Source: an uncultured Spirochaetota bacterium (GTDB lineage Bacteria > Spirochaetota > UBA4802 > UBA5550). From it: DNA of 64,000 nt. This document shows positions 18,648 through 27,122 of the stretch, piece after piece. The stretch lies in contig CALMRZ010000012.1 of the NCBI GenBank assembly GCA_937872225.1, positions 1 through 64,000 on the forward strand, read 5' to 3'. Each line of letters starts with the position of its first letter. The first letter of the stretch is position 1. A program made the translations under genes and the position numbers. The notes under the pieces were generated by a model that searched no databases, was not told the DNA's origin, and saw nothing but the letters and a program-made list of their open reading frames with translations.

Positions 18648-18673
18648 TCAATTATATGAATCAATTATATGAA
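18648..18673. repeat. Two tandem 13-bp copies at the 3' end of the dsrE2-like gene
   Basis: The 13-mer TCAATTATATGAA occurs twice without a gap (18648-18660 and 18661-18673). The stop codon of the dsrE2-like gene is inside the right copy. It looks like a recent small tandem duplication. Confidence 0.6.
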
Positions 18674-19204
18674 CAACTGGATTTTGCTGTCCCCCGCTTC
18701 TTCCAGGAACTTGGCGACCCCGACGAACTCCCTGCCGGGATAGTCTATCATCTCTTCCTGCTTGAACCCCATCAGGTCCATGGACATCTCGCAAATGTAC
18801 TGGCGTACCCCCATTTCAGCGGCAAGGCCGATCATGTCAGGCAGGGAGGCCACCTTTTTTCGCTTCATGAGATACTGCATCATCCCGGTTCCCATGCCGC
18901 CCATGTTCATCTTGGAAAGTTTTACCTTGCCGGCCCCCCTGGGAAGCATGAAGCCGAACATCTTGCCGAACAGGTCTTTTCCCTTTCCTTTCTTTTTTTT
19001 ATCCCTCAGGGCAGGAGTGGCCCAGAAGGTAAAAAACTGCACAACTTCCATTCCCATGGCGGCAGCGCCGGTGGCTATGATAAACGCGGCAAGGAGCTTG
19101 TCCAGATCCCCGCTGAAAACAACCATGGAGAGCTTATTTTTGCGCTCATCGCGCAACTGGTTCATTTCATTTTTCAATGAATCTAATGTTTGTTGGACAT
19201 CCAT
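18665..19204 (-). CDS. DsrE2-like (DsrE/DsrF/DrsH family) protein
   Basis: The product has 179 residues from ATG 19204, which has GAGGT at good spacing; the ATG four codons earlier overlaps that RBS. The core begins KLSMVVFSGDLDKLLAAFIIATGAAAMG and continues VVQFFTFWA, typical of the DsrE2 subfamily. A conserved Cys lies in QYICEMS, where other members bind persulfide. A Lys/Met/Gly-rich insertion (about residues 80-118) and a short coiled-coil N-terminus (about 3-25) are also typical. DsrE2 proteins are partners of TusA in sulfur-oxidising bacteria, and tusA follows here. It is the first gene of a four-gene operon. The exact reaction is unknown. Confidence 0.85.
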   Translation of the reverse strand: MDVQQTLDSLKNEMNQLRDERKNKLSMVVFSGDLDKLLAAFIIATGAAAMGMEVVQFFTFWATPALRDKKKKGKGKDLFGKMFGFMLPRGAGKVKLSKMNMGGMGTGMMQYLMKRKKVASLPDMIGLAAEMGVRQYICEMSMDLMGFKQEEMIDYPGREFVGVAKFLEEAGDSKIQLFI

Positions 19205-19251
19205 AACATACCTCATTCATAATAGCGTATGATCTATTAATATAATGACTA

Positions 19252-19279
19252 AAAATAAATAAGTAAAGAGGTCTGTCAA
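19252..19279 (-). promoter_or_regulatory. Candidate sigma-70 promoter of the dsrE2-tusA operon
   Basis: On the minus strand a perfect TTGACA (19274-19279) is followed after 16 nt by TATTTT (19252-19257), in an AT-rich stretch. This leaves a leader of about 40 nt before the ATG at 19204. Confidence 0.5.
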
Positions 19280-19398
19280 TAAATATTTTAAATATATTAT
19301 AAAATTCTTAAATTGTAAAAATCCTATGCGGATTGTATCCAAAATTCCGCCATTTGTTTAAAATTTATTATGTCTGATATTTCATAATATCATAATAA

Positions 19399-19492
19399 AC
19401 TTGTTGCATAACTGCTAAAAATTAATATTTTCTGCTCCGCCGCCTTCGGCGGCGGAGGCAAAATTAAATAATTATTACGTTTTACAACAAGT
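19399..19492. repeat. Nested inverted repeat in an AT-rich gap
   Basis: The outer arms ACTTGTTG (19399-19406) and CAACAAGT (19485-19492) are perfect reverse complements. Inside them are AT-rich half arms, then a very strong 10-bp stem CTCCGCCGCC/GGCGGCGGAG (19435-19457) with a TTC loop. The 310-nt gap 19205-19513 otherwise holds only AT-rich sequence and the dsrE2 promoter. It may be a small palindromic repeat, or it may end xseAB transcripts, although no T run follows. Confidence 0.45.
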
Positions 19493-19513
19493 CTGATGAT
19501 GGAAAAATCCGGA

Positions 19514-19828
19514 TTATAACAGCGACCCCTGCAGATCGTCCTCATTTTTTATTTCCCCGGTCCCGTCATCGACATCGACTTCTTTTTTCCTGACATGGCC
19601 GTCTGCGCCTTTCTGCAGTATTTCGATCTTGCGTTCCGCCTCATCGAGCTTTTCACGGCAGAACTTCGCCAGGCGCATGCCTTTTTCGAACTGGTTGATC
19701 GATTCATCCAGGCCCAGGTCCCCGTCCTCCAGCTTTTCCGCTATTTCCTCGAGCTGCTGCAGGGCCTTTTCGAAATTTATTTTTTCCGTTTTTTCAGCAT
19801 CGCTCTTAACTGTTTTTTTCTTTTCCAT
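19514..19828 (-). CDS. xseB: Exodeoxyribonuclease VII small subunit
   Basis: The product has 104 residues. The core NFEKALQQLEEIAEKLEDGDLGLDESINQFEKGM is split here only by position: the NFEKAL, LEDGDLGLDESI and FEKGM blocks are diagnostic of XseB. A charged tail of about 25 residues extends beyond the family core. The ATG at 19828 has GGAGGA at ideal spacing; 48 further upstream codons are open but belong to the xseA overlap. It overlaps the end of xseA by 23 nt, so the two subunits are translated together. XseB binds XseA to form the single-strand-specific exonuclease VII. Confidence 0.93.
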   Translation of the reverse strand: MEKKKTVKSDAEKTEKINFEKALQQLEEIAEKLEDGDLGLDESINQFEKGMRLAKFCREKLDEAERKIEILQKGADGHVRKKEVDVDDGTGEIKNEDDLQGSLL

Positions 19829-21119
19829 CGCTTCCTCCGCGTTCGATTGAATTGACTCTGCATCGCAAGGTCCCATCCGATAGGAGCAGCCGTATCAGGC
19901 TATCAACCCCGCTATCGTCGACGGACCGTATGACCTGGCCTTCCTCATCCATGGCAATGGCATAGCCCCGCTGAAGCACCGCCATGGGTGAAAGCTGCTC
20001 CATTGTCGTGAGGGCCATTATATAGGAATGTTTCTTGGTATTTATCAGGTTTTTGATTATCATACGTATATCGGGGATTGACAGGAGCCTGCTTGTGCCG
20101 GACGAGACCTTGTCCTTCAGGCTGGAGAGCATCTGGTTCAGCATGTCTCCCAGAAGTTGCTCTTTCCGGTTAACGATCTCGTAGGGGTCCCGGAAAATCC
20201 GCCGTGACCGTATCCCCTCGACCCTGGTGTTAAGTTCACGGAGAAGCGACCCCACGGCGTTCGAGGCCCGTATCGCGAGGTACTCGACCTCGCCTTCAAG
20301 GTCTTCCTTCACGGGAACGGCGAGCTCGGCCGCAGCGGAGGGGGTCGGCGCAAAAAGGTCCGCCGCGTCATCGCACAGGGGATGGTCTATCTGGTGGCCC
20401 ACGGCCGAAATGATGGGCACCCTTGAATTGTAAAAAGCCCGCACCACGATCTCTTCGTTGAAGGGCATGAGGTCTTCAAAGGAGCCGCCGCCCCTTCCCG
20501 CGATTATGCAGTCGATCCGGTATTCGGGCCTGTTCAGTTCCTCGATGGCGCGCGCTATGGAGACCGGCGCATCCGCGCCCTGGACAACGGCCGGGGCTAT
20601 GATGATCTCGATCGTGGGATACCGCCGCAGGGCGACCTTGATGATGTCCTGCACCGCGGCGCCCGTCGGCGACGTGGCCACGCCCAGCCGCCGCGGCAGG
20701 AAGGGGATCGGCCTCTTCCGGTCGGGACTGAACACCCCTTCTGCCGCGAGCTTCTGTTTCAGCATCTCGATCCGTTTCTGAAGCTCGCCGAGGCCCTCCT
20801 GCTTCACCATGGCCACGTTGATCTGGTAGCTTCCCCGCTTTTCGTACACGGTTATGCTGCCGAGGGCGAGGATGTTCATCCCTTCCTTCAGCTTGAAGGC
20901 AAGGTTCCGGTTGGCGTGCCGGAAAAAAACCGCGGAGATGACGGCTTCATTGTCCCTGAGGCTGAAATAGATATGGCCGGATGAATGGACCGTCAGGTTG
21001 AAGATCTCGCCCTTGACCCACAGGTTATTGAAATCGGCCCGTCCCTCCAGGGTCCGCTTTATGCTGCGGGTCAGCTCCGCTACGGTATATACCCTCTGCA
21101 GGGTGGAATTGTCATTCAT
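19806..21119 (-). CDS. xseA: Exodeoxyribonuclease VII large subunit
   Basis: The enzyme has 437 residues, a normal XseA length. It begins with an OB-fold (VKGEIFNLTVHSSGHIYFSLRD). The catalytic core shows TSPTGAAVQDI, RGGGSFEDLMPFNEE and SAVGHQIDHPLCDDAAD, with the last carrying the proposed active-site residues. A coiled-coil arm follows and the C-terminus has the usual VLQRGYAIAMDEEGQVI block. The ATG at 21119 has GGAG at good spacing. The enzyme degrades single-stranded DNA to oligonucleotides in repair; xseB overlaps downstream. Confidence 0.96.
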   Translation of the reverse strand: MNDNSTLQRVYTVAELTRSIKRTLEGRADFNNLWVKGEIFNLTVHSSGHIYFSLRDNEAVISAVFFRHANRNLAFKLKEGMNILALGSITVYEKRGSYQINVAMVKQEGLGELQKRIEMLKQKLAAEGVFSPDRKRPIPFLPRRLGVATSPTGAAVQDIIKVALRRYPTIEIIIAPAVVQGADAPVSIARAIEELNRPEYRIDCIIAGRGGGSFEDLMPFNEEIVVRAFYNSRVPIISAVGHQIDHPLCDDAADLFAPTPSAAAELAVPVKEDLEGEVEYLAIRASNAVGSLLRELNTRVEGIRSRRIFRDPYEIVNRKEQLLGDMLNQMLSSLKDKVSSGTSRLLSIPDIRMIIKNLINTKKHSYIMALTTMEQLSPMAVLQRGYAIAMDEEGQVIRSVDDSGVDSLIRLLLSDGTLRCRVNSIERGGSDGKEKNS

Positions 21120-21249
21120 GATTACTCCATAAACGCCAGCCGTGATAATAAATCAATGAAAAATTCGGCCAAAAAATTTGCCTGTCCCCCGTTTTAATAT
21201 TACATTATTTCAAAACATACTTAAACATCCATCTGGAGGAACAGGCATC

Positions 21250-21456
21250 ATGAAAAAGAACATGGGGAGTATTGACAGGATAGCGAGAGTAATCCTTGCG
21301 GTCATTGTGGGGGTTCTGTATGCCACCGGACAGATAACGGGGATCGCCGCGATAGTGCTGGGAATCATAGCACTGATTTTTGTCGTCACCAGCGCCATAG
21401 GGTTCTGCCCGCTCTATGTGCCGTTCAAGTTATCAACCATAAAAAAACAGAAATAG
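21250..21456 (+). CDS. Small DUF2892-type inner membrane protein
   Basis: The product has 68 residues from ATG 21250, preceded by GGAGGA. The N-terminus MKKNMGSIDRIAR followed by two hydrophobic helices, with FCPLYVPF between or after them, matches the DUF2892 family of two-helix membrane proteins (seen also as the C-terminal part of YgaP rhodanese proteins). No rhodanese domain is present here. It faces away from xseA and converges on the histidine kinase gene with a 20-nt gap. Function unknown. Confidence 0.8.
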   Translation: MKKNMGSIDRIARVILAVIVGVLYATGQITGIAAIVLGIIALIFVVTSAIGFCPLYVPFKLSTIKKQK

Positions 21457-21476
21457 GCAAAATCCCATTCGTCTGT

Positions 21477-24095
21477 TCAGTTCTCCTCGGTGACCGGGAG
21501 GCGCGTTCCATTGTTCCTTATTTCGCCGAAGGCGTCATGGATTCCGAGGAAAATGTCCACGATGCCGGGATCGAATTGCGTCCCGGAACAGCGAACGATC
21601 TCCTTCATGGTATAGTTATGCGAGAGCGCGGTACGGTAGGGCCGTTCTGACGTCATGGCGTCATAGGCATCGGCAATGGCCATGACGCGGGCGCCGATGG
21701 GAATGTCATCCTTATAGAGCGCGTATGGGTACCCATTACCATTGTAATGCTCGTGGTGGGCGATTATAATAGATGCCACGTTGTTGAACTCCGTGATCGG
21801 TTTGATGATCAGGGCTCCGTTCACGGGATGGTTCTTGATCTGATTGAACTCTTCGCTGGTCAGCTTCTTGGTGTTGTGGAGTATCTCCTCGGGGACCGCG
21901 ATCTTACCCACGTCATGGAGCAGCGCCGCCAGTTCCAGGTCCTTCAGTTCGTGGTCGGCAAATCCCATCTTCCTCGCTATCGCCAGGGAATACCTGCTCA
22001 CGCGCAGAGAATGGTCCTTGGTATAATTGTCCTTAGCCTCAATGGTCGAGACGAGGGACTTGACCATGGCCAGGAGGAGCGTGCGCTGGCGGTCCATCAG
22101 GTCATCGGTCCTGATTTTCAGGTTGTGGTTCGCCAGGGCAAGGGCCTCTTCCACGGTCCGCGTTCTCAGGAGCGACCGCACCCGCGCCTTGAGCTCATCC
22201 GCGTCGAAGGGCTTGGCCACGTAATCATTGGCGCCTGAATCGATGCCGGCGACCAACATCTCGGAACCGGCACGGGCGGTGACCAGGATTATCGGGATGT
22301 GCTTGTAGGAGGGATCGGCCTTTACTTCGCGGCAGAAGGTATAGCCGTCCATTTCCGGCATCATCACGTCGCAGATCACCAGGTCGGGCATGTTCTCGCG
22401 GAGGAGGGCCAGTCCCTTCCGGCCGGAATTGCACAGGAGCAGATCAAATTCATCCTTTAAAAGAAAATGCATCAGCTTCAGGATGTCCGGATTATCATCG
22501 ATCACCAATATCGTATAGTCATGGACCCCGGTCCGGTGATCATGCGTTTCCAGGTCAAACCGCTCTTCCAGGTCTATGAGCTGCAGGTCGCGGTAATTGC
22601 TCACCACGTCGCTGACCTTGAGCCCTTCAATATCGCTTGCCCGCTTCTTGTACTGCACCGGCTGTTCTGTTTTACGCCGCTCGCGGATATCGTCATTTAT
22701 ATGCTGCTCACCCTTCAGTATCTGGACGATAAAGCGGGACCCCCTGCCGAGGGTGCTCTCCGCCCGTATGGAACCCCCGTGAAGCTCCACGATCTCCCGT
22801 GCCAGGGACAGTCCCAGCCCCGTTCCTTCCTGCGCCCGCGTTGAGGAGCCGTCCACCTGGGCAAAACGGTCAAATATGGTGTCCAGCATATCCTCGGGTA
22901 TCCCCTCGCCGGTGTCCTCCACGACAAGCTCCACGTCGTGATCATGGTCATCGATGCAGAGGGTTATGCGCCCTCCGGCGCCGGTAAACTTGATGGCGTT
23001 ATGGAGAAGATTGATCACCACCTTTTCGAACTGCTCCGTATCGACCATGACCCGTATCCCGTCCTCCATCTGGTACTGGAAATAGAGCTTCAGGCCCCGG
23101 GTCGACGCCATGTGCTGCACCGCCGCGACGATATCCTCGCAGAACTTGATCAGGTCCACCTCCCGGAAGTTGAGGCGCATCCGTCCCGCCTCAAGCTTGG
23201 CGAAATCGAGCAGGTTGTTGATCTGCTTCAGCAGCCTGAGGCCGTTGTTCTGCATGATGGACAGGGTGCCCCGTATGGCGGACGGGACGATATCCTGGCG
23301 TTCATGGATCAGGGTGTTGAGGGGCGCAAGAATCAGCGTGAGGGGCGTCCGCAGTTCGTGGCTCACATTGGTGAAAAATTCGGTTTTAAGCTTGTCATGG
23401 GTGAGAAGCTTCTGGTTGGTCTCTTCGAGTTCGTCGGTGATCCGCTTCAGGTCCTGGTTGGCCTGCTGCATTTCGAACCGTGATTTGAATTCATTGAACC
23501 GGATGTCATTGTAGAATTTCAGGGAACTGATGGAAAGGAAAAAGATGACGATGATAAAGTAATTGTTATTGATGAAAGTGACCCAATCAGTCACGCTGTT
23601 TGTCGCAATAAAGGGAACATTGTACATTTGGAAAATGATCATCCCGCAGGCGAGGCCCATCCTGAACGTGATGGGGAGCCAGATGCAGAGAGCAAAAAAC
23701 ACGATAAGCAGCCCATTATAATAATTGCTGGTGGATCCGCCGGTCCAGTGTATTAACACGGTTATTGTCGAGGCGCATACCAGGCTCGTGGCCGCGGCCA
23801 GCCACATGGAATACTTTATCCCGCGCTTTGTCCTTGATACCAGATAAATTATCACGCACCCCAGAACCATTATCCCGCGAACGATGACAAAATTTATGAA
23901 ATTATTTTTCGCTATAAGATAATCCAGCAAAAGAAACGCCGGGTTTCCGGCAAAAATGACAAAAATAGTTACGAAGCGGACCATTCTGTTGCATCGCTGC
24001 AGTGTTTCAGCTTCGTATTGCTTCAGCAATTCCGGATTGAGGGTTTTTGGTTTATTGAAGTTTACAAATCTTTCCATTATCATTGATCTATTCAT
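21477..24095 (-). CDS. Membrane histidine kinase fused to receiver and HD-GYP phosphodiesterase
   Basis: The protein has 872 residues from ATG 24095 (AGGTG upstream). Order: six or so membrane helices (about 30-190) with no recognised extracellular sensor domain; a short coiled coil; HisKA with H246 in NVSHELRTP; an HATPase with DTGEGIP and GTGLGLSLA; a receiver domain with phospho-acceptor D576 in CDVMMPEMDG and K in AKPFDADE; then HD-GYP with H727-D728 in LLHDVGK and HHEHYNGNGYP. HD-GYP domains hydrolyse c-di-GMP; the GYP loop is complete. So one polypeptide can sense, phosphorylate and degrade second messenger. It is the last gene of the operon that begins with a triple-PilZ protein, 24 nt after the radical SAM gene. 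Its signal is unknown. Confidence 0.93.
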   Translation of the reverse strand: MNRSMIMERFVNFNKPKTLNPELLKQYEAETLQRCNRMVRFVTIFVIFAGNPAFLLLDYLIAKNNFINFVIVRGIMVLGCVIIYLVSRTKRGIKYSMWLAAATSLVCASTITVLIHWTGGSTSNYYNGLLIVFFALCIWLPITFRMGLACGMIIFQMYNVPFIATNSVTDWVTFINNNYFIIVIFFLSISSLKFYNDIRFNEFKSRFEMQQANQDLKRITDELEETNQKLLTHDKLKTEFFTNVSHELRTPLTLILAPLNTLIHERQDIVPSAIRGTLSIMQNNGLRLLKQINNLLDFAKLEAGRMRLNFREVDLIKFCEDIVAAVQHMASTRGLKLYFQYQMEDGIRVMVDTEQFEKVVINLLHNAIKFTGAGGRITLCIDDHDHDVELVVEDTGEGIPEDMLDTIFDRFAQVDGSSTRAQEGTGLGLSLAREIVELHGGSIRAESTLGRGSRFIVQILKGEQHINDDIRERRKTEQPVQYKKRASDIEGLKVSDVVSNYRDLQLIDLEERFDLETHDHRTGVHDYTILVIDDNPDILKLMHFLLKDEFDLLLCNSGRKGLALLRENMPDLVICDVMMPEMDGYTFCREVKADPSYKHIPIILVTARAGSEMLVAGIDSGANDYVAKPFDADELKARVRSLLRTRTVEEALALANHNLKIRTDDLMDRQRTLLLAMVKSLVSTIEAKDNYTKDHSLRVSRYSLAIARKMGFADHELKDLELAALLHDVGKIAVPEEILHNTKKLTSEEFNQIKNHPVNGALIIKPITEFNNVASIIIAHHEHYNGNGYPYALYKDDIPIGARVMAIADAYDAMTSERPYRTALSHNYTMKEIVRCSGTQFDPGIVDIFLGIHDAFGEIRNNGTRLPVTEEN

Positions 24096-24119
24096 AGACA
24101 CCTGTATTCAACCGTTATT

Positions 24120-25430
24120 TCACTCGTTCTCAACAGTACAGCTCAAGGTTTTAAAAATGCTTTTAAAATGCTTCAGCGTTTTAACCCGTACATCCTTATC
24201 GTAAATCCTCTGGTATATTTTGTAAAATCCTTTTTGCAATTCCTCTATACCCATCAGCCGCGGCTGTATATTGACCTGCATCCCGGTATAATCCGACCAG
24301 GGACGGTCAAGAATGCGGCGCTCCCTCATCAGCCGATCACACAGACGTGTCCCCGGAAATGGCGTCAAAATTGATATCTGCGCCATGAAGATATTATTGT
24401 CTATGATAAATTCCGCGAGCTCATCAAGGCTCTCTTTCGTATCCTCGTCAAGACCGATGATGAAAGCCCCGACGATTCCTATGCCGCACGACTGTATTGT
24501 TCTGATGGCATCGGCATACGTGGATGCTTTTTTCAATTTCCATCCGTTTGAATTAATCAGCTGCAAATTCTTCTCGGAAATGCTTTCAAATCCTATCAGC
24601 AGGGTGGTGCATCCCGCTGATTTCATCTGACGAAGGAGATCGACATCATTGGCAATAGCGATGTCCGTCTGGGCAAACCAACGGATGTTCAGCTCCTTAA
24701 GACGCCCCACCAACTCCCGTGAATATTTTCTATTAACAAACAAATTGTCATCGGCAAAATTGATCCTTGCATCAGGCCAGATGTCCTGAATGGCATTAAT
24801 TTCCCGTACGACCTGCTCGACAGTTTTATGGCGGTAGGAATGTCCATATATGCGGGACGCTGCGCAGAATTCGCAATCATGGGGACACCCCCGGCTTGTC
24901 TGCAGCCAGATGACCTTGTAATTATCCTTATTCAAAAGATCATAGCGCGGCACCGGAAGCATGGTCATGTCCGCCGGTTTTCCTGAGCGGTAATAATCGG
25001 ATATTGTACCTTTACGGAAATCATCCAAAAAAACGGGCCATGTCTCTTCAGCTTCGCCTATAAAGACGCAGTCGCAATGCTTTTTAGCCTCCTCCGGCAT
25101 CACCGTGGCATGAATCCCCCCCATGACAACGGTCCTGCCGCGCTTTCTGAATTCATCCGCGATTTCATAAGCCCTGGTGGCCTGCTGGGTCATGGCGGAT
25201 ATACCGACCAGGTCGCAGTCATCATTGTAGTCAACAGCATCATAATTTTCATCAATGATGCGCACATCATGCTCCGCAGGAGTCAGGGATGCTATCACCA
25301 GCAGACCGGAGCTTGATGCTTTGGTTAACGATTCAATATATCCCTGGAAATCCTTCGTATCTGAAAAAATACGCTCCACCACCTCATCTCCGGTGGTCGA
25401 TCCCCGTGGACTGATCAGGTTGATTTTCAT
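24120..25430 (-). CDS. B12-binding-domain radical SAM protein
   Basis: The enzyme has 436 residues. The N-terminal part (about 1-140) is a cobalamin-binding-like fold with DIVGISAMTQQ-type and VVMGGIHATVMPEEA blocks. The radical SAM cluster is C182-x3-C186-x2-C189 in TSRGCPHDCEFC. The C-terminal section carries TPFPGTRL. Relatives (COG1032) include methylases and C-C bond-forming lipid and natural-product enzymes. The B12 His motif DxHxxG is not seen, which is common in this group. The ATG overlaps the ACP stop by 4 nt, so it is tightly coupled; AGGTG lies upstream inside the ACP gene. GC content is a little lower than in flanking genes. A substrate on the carrier protein is likely but not shown. 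Confidence 0.9.
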   Translation of the reverse strand: MKINLISPRGSTTGDEVVERIFSDTKDFQGYIESLTKASSSGLLVIASLTPAEHDVRIIDENYDAVDYNDDCDLVGISAMTQQATRAYEIADEFRKRGRTVVMGGIHATVMPEEAKKHCDCVFIGEAEETWPVFLDDFRKGTISDYYRSGKPADMTMLPVPRYDLLNKDNYKVIWLQTSRGCPHDCEFCAASRIYGHSYRHKTVEQVVREINAIQDIWPDARINFADDNLFVNRKYSRELVGRLKELNIRWFAQTDIAIANDVDLLRQMKSAGCTTLLIGFESISEKNLQLINSNGWKLKKASTYADAIRTIQSCGIGIVGAFIIGLDEDTKESLDELAEFIIDNNIFMAQISILTPFPGTRLCDRLMRERRILDRPWSDYTGMQVNIQPRLMGIEELQKGFYKIYQRIYDKDVRVKTLKHFKSIFKTLSCTVENE

Positions 25431-25699
25431 GCTTCATGGCACCTGTTTATGATTTTTGACTGTACATAATCAATGAATTCGCCCACTGTTTTGATCTGAA
25501 GCGTTTCTTCTTCGTCCACCACAATGCCATAATGCCTTTCTATCTGAGCCACGATTTCAAGGGACATGATGGAATCTATACCGAGCTCCTCCCTTATCAG
25601 CACGGAATCGTCAATGTTCTTTTCGTTGATCCGCGCAATTGTTGCAATCGTTTTAATGATGCTTTCCCTTAACGATGTGTCATTTTTTATTTGCTTCAT
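25427..25699 (-). CDS. Acyl carrier protein, pathway-dedicated
   Basis: The protein has 90 residues, close to normal ACP size. The phosphopantetheine attachment site is S43 in LGIDSIMSLE, with Ile replacing the Leu most often seen after the Ser. Helix 1 is IIKTIATIARI and helix 3 carries VDEEETLQIKTVGEFIDYV. The ATG at 25699 has AGGTGG. It sits 13 nt after the ligase-like gene and overlaps the radical SAM gene. Its place among biosynthetic genes, rather than beside fabF or fabD, argues for a dedicated carrier and not the fatty acid synthase ACP. Confidence 0.93.
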   Translation of the reverse strand: MKQIKNDTSLRESIIKTIATIARINEKNIDDSVLIREELGIDSIMSLEIVAQIERHYGIVVDEEETLQIKTVGEFIDYVQSKIINRCHEA

Positions 25700-25712
25700 A
25701 TATCCACCTGCC

Positions 25713-27110
25713 TTATGAGAACCGTACTGTTTTGGGTATCTTATACGCAGCGATCATACCCTCCAGATGCTGCTTGATCCCGGGGATATCATCAATGCCT
25801 CCGGTGCATGTTTCTCTCTCTATGACGGCTGACACGGTATTATCCTCCACCGATACCGCCGCGTCATGGACGCCGGGAACGGAAACCAGGGCCCTGCGCA
25901 CCTCCTCAAGGTCCACCATGTTTCCCTTCACCTTCCTGGTCTTTTTCTTTTCACCGGCGAAAACCAGGTGGCCTTCCTCCAGCCTGCCGGTATCCCCTGT
26001 TTTAAACCACCCGTCCGCGAAGGCCTCCGCAGTTTCATCGGGTCTCCGGTGATATGCCTTAGTCATGTGATCCGTCTTTATCCATATTTCGCCCGTCCCG
26101 TCGCTGTCCGGGGAATCTATCCTGCATTCGACGCCCCGGCTCACCGTTCCGATGGAACCGGGCCTGATGCTGCCCCGTATATTTCTGCTCACCGGGGTGA
26201 ACTCGGTCAGGCCATATCCGTGTATCAGGTCAACATTGAAAAGCCTTCCAAGGGCATCGTACTGTTCGACCGGCAAAACGCTCCCCCCTGACAGAAACGC
26301 CTTCAGCGAGGACACATCTCCCGCCCCGTCGCGGAATTTCACCAGCAGATCGAAGAGCTCCGGAACGGCAAGGACATTGTCCACGCGGTGCCGCCCGATA
26401 TACTCCAGGAGCCGCAACGGATTTTTTCTGTGCGCAATTATCATCGTTACCCCATGGATCAGCGGATGAAAGAGACAGCCGATAAGGGTGAAAATATTCA
26501 CCATGGGGAGCACAATCAGGATGTTTTCCCCGCGGTTGAGCCGGATCCCCTCCTGCAGCACCATTGCGCCGGTTATGTACTGGCGGTGAGGCACCAGCGC
26601 ACCCAGAGGATAGCCGTACCCTCGATAGGTATAATTGATTGAAGCGATATCATTATCCAAATCCCCCGCTACACCCTTCTTCTTTGTCCCACCGGGCCGG
26701 CGGCACAGCCACTTCCCGCCTTGCCGTTCGATCACTATCCGTCCCTGCGCATAGGGCTGGACAACTGTACTGTGGCCCGCTTCGGTTATTATCGCGCAGG
26801 GTTCGGCATTTGAAAAAATTTCATCCAGTTCAATCGTGCGGAACGCCAGATTGACAGGCACCGGCTTTGCTCCCATATCAATGAGCGCCAGGAATACCGC
26901 GGCATAATCCGATGAATTTTCCAGGAAAACAGCCACGATATCATGCTCCCCTATTCCCTCCTTCACCAGCATCGCTTTTACGTCATTGATCCTCTGCAAA
27001 AAATCAGGCGCGGACAGGGATGCCGCGCTTCCGTCAGGACCCAGCTCGATGCAGACCGGGTGATCGCCCCACCCTTTCAATGACTCAAATACAGGTTCGC
27101 AGCATTTCAT
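25713..27110 (-). CDS. Acyl-CoA-synthetase-like (AMP-binding) protein, catalytically odd
   Basis: The protein has 465 residues, shorter than the 500-550 usual for this superfamily. Clear family motifs are PVNLAFRTIELDEIF, the adenylate loop GYGLTEFTP, and GWFKTGDTG followed by a hinge region with KVKGNMVDLEEV. Two key parts are abnormal. The P-loop (usually TSGTTGxPKG) reads TYRGYGYPLG, with its Lys replaced by Leu. The protein also stops at YKIPKTVRFS, before the A10 motif that supplies the catalytic Lys. It lies 12 nt after the PilZ-hydrolase-methyltransferase gene and 13 nt before the ACP. It may load the ACP by an altered mechanism, bind an acyl-adenylate made elsewhere, or be non-catalytic. 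Confidence 0.88.
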   Translation of the reverse strand: MKCCEPVFESLKGWGDHPVCIELGPDGSAASLSAPDFLQRINDVKAMLVKEGIGEHDIVAVFLENSSDYAAVFLALIDMGAKPVPVNLAFRTIELDEIFSNAEPCAIITEAGHSTVVQPYAQGRIVIERQGGKWLCRRPGGTKKKGVAGDLDNDIASINYTYRGYGYPLGALVPHRQYITGAMVLQEGIRLNRGENILIVLPMVNIFTLIGCLFHPLIHGVTMIIAHRKNPLRLLEYIGRHRVDNVLAVPELFDLLVKFRDGAGDVSSLKAFLSGGSVLPVEQYDALGRLFNVDLIHGYGLTEFTPVSRNIRGSIRPGSIGTVSRGVECRIDSPDSDGTGEIWIKTDHMTKAYHRRPDETAEAFADGWFKTGDTGRLEEGHLVFAGEKKKTRKVKGNMVDLEEVRRALVSVPGVHDAAVSVEDNTVSAVIERETCTGGIDDIPGIKQHLEGMIAAYKIPKTVRFS

Positions 27111-27122
27111 CTCATTATCCGA

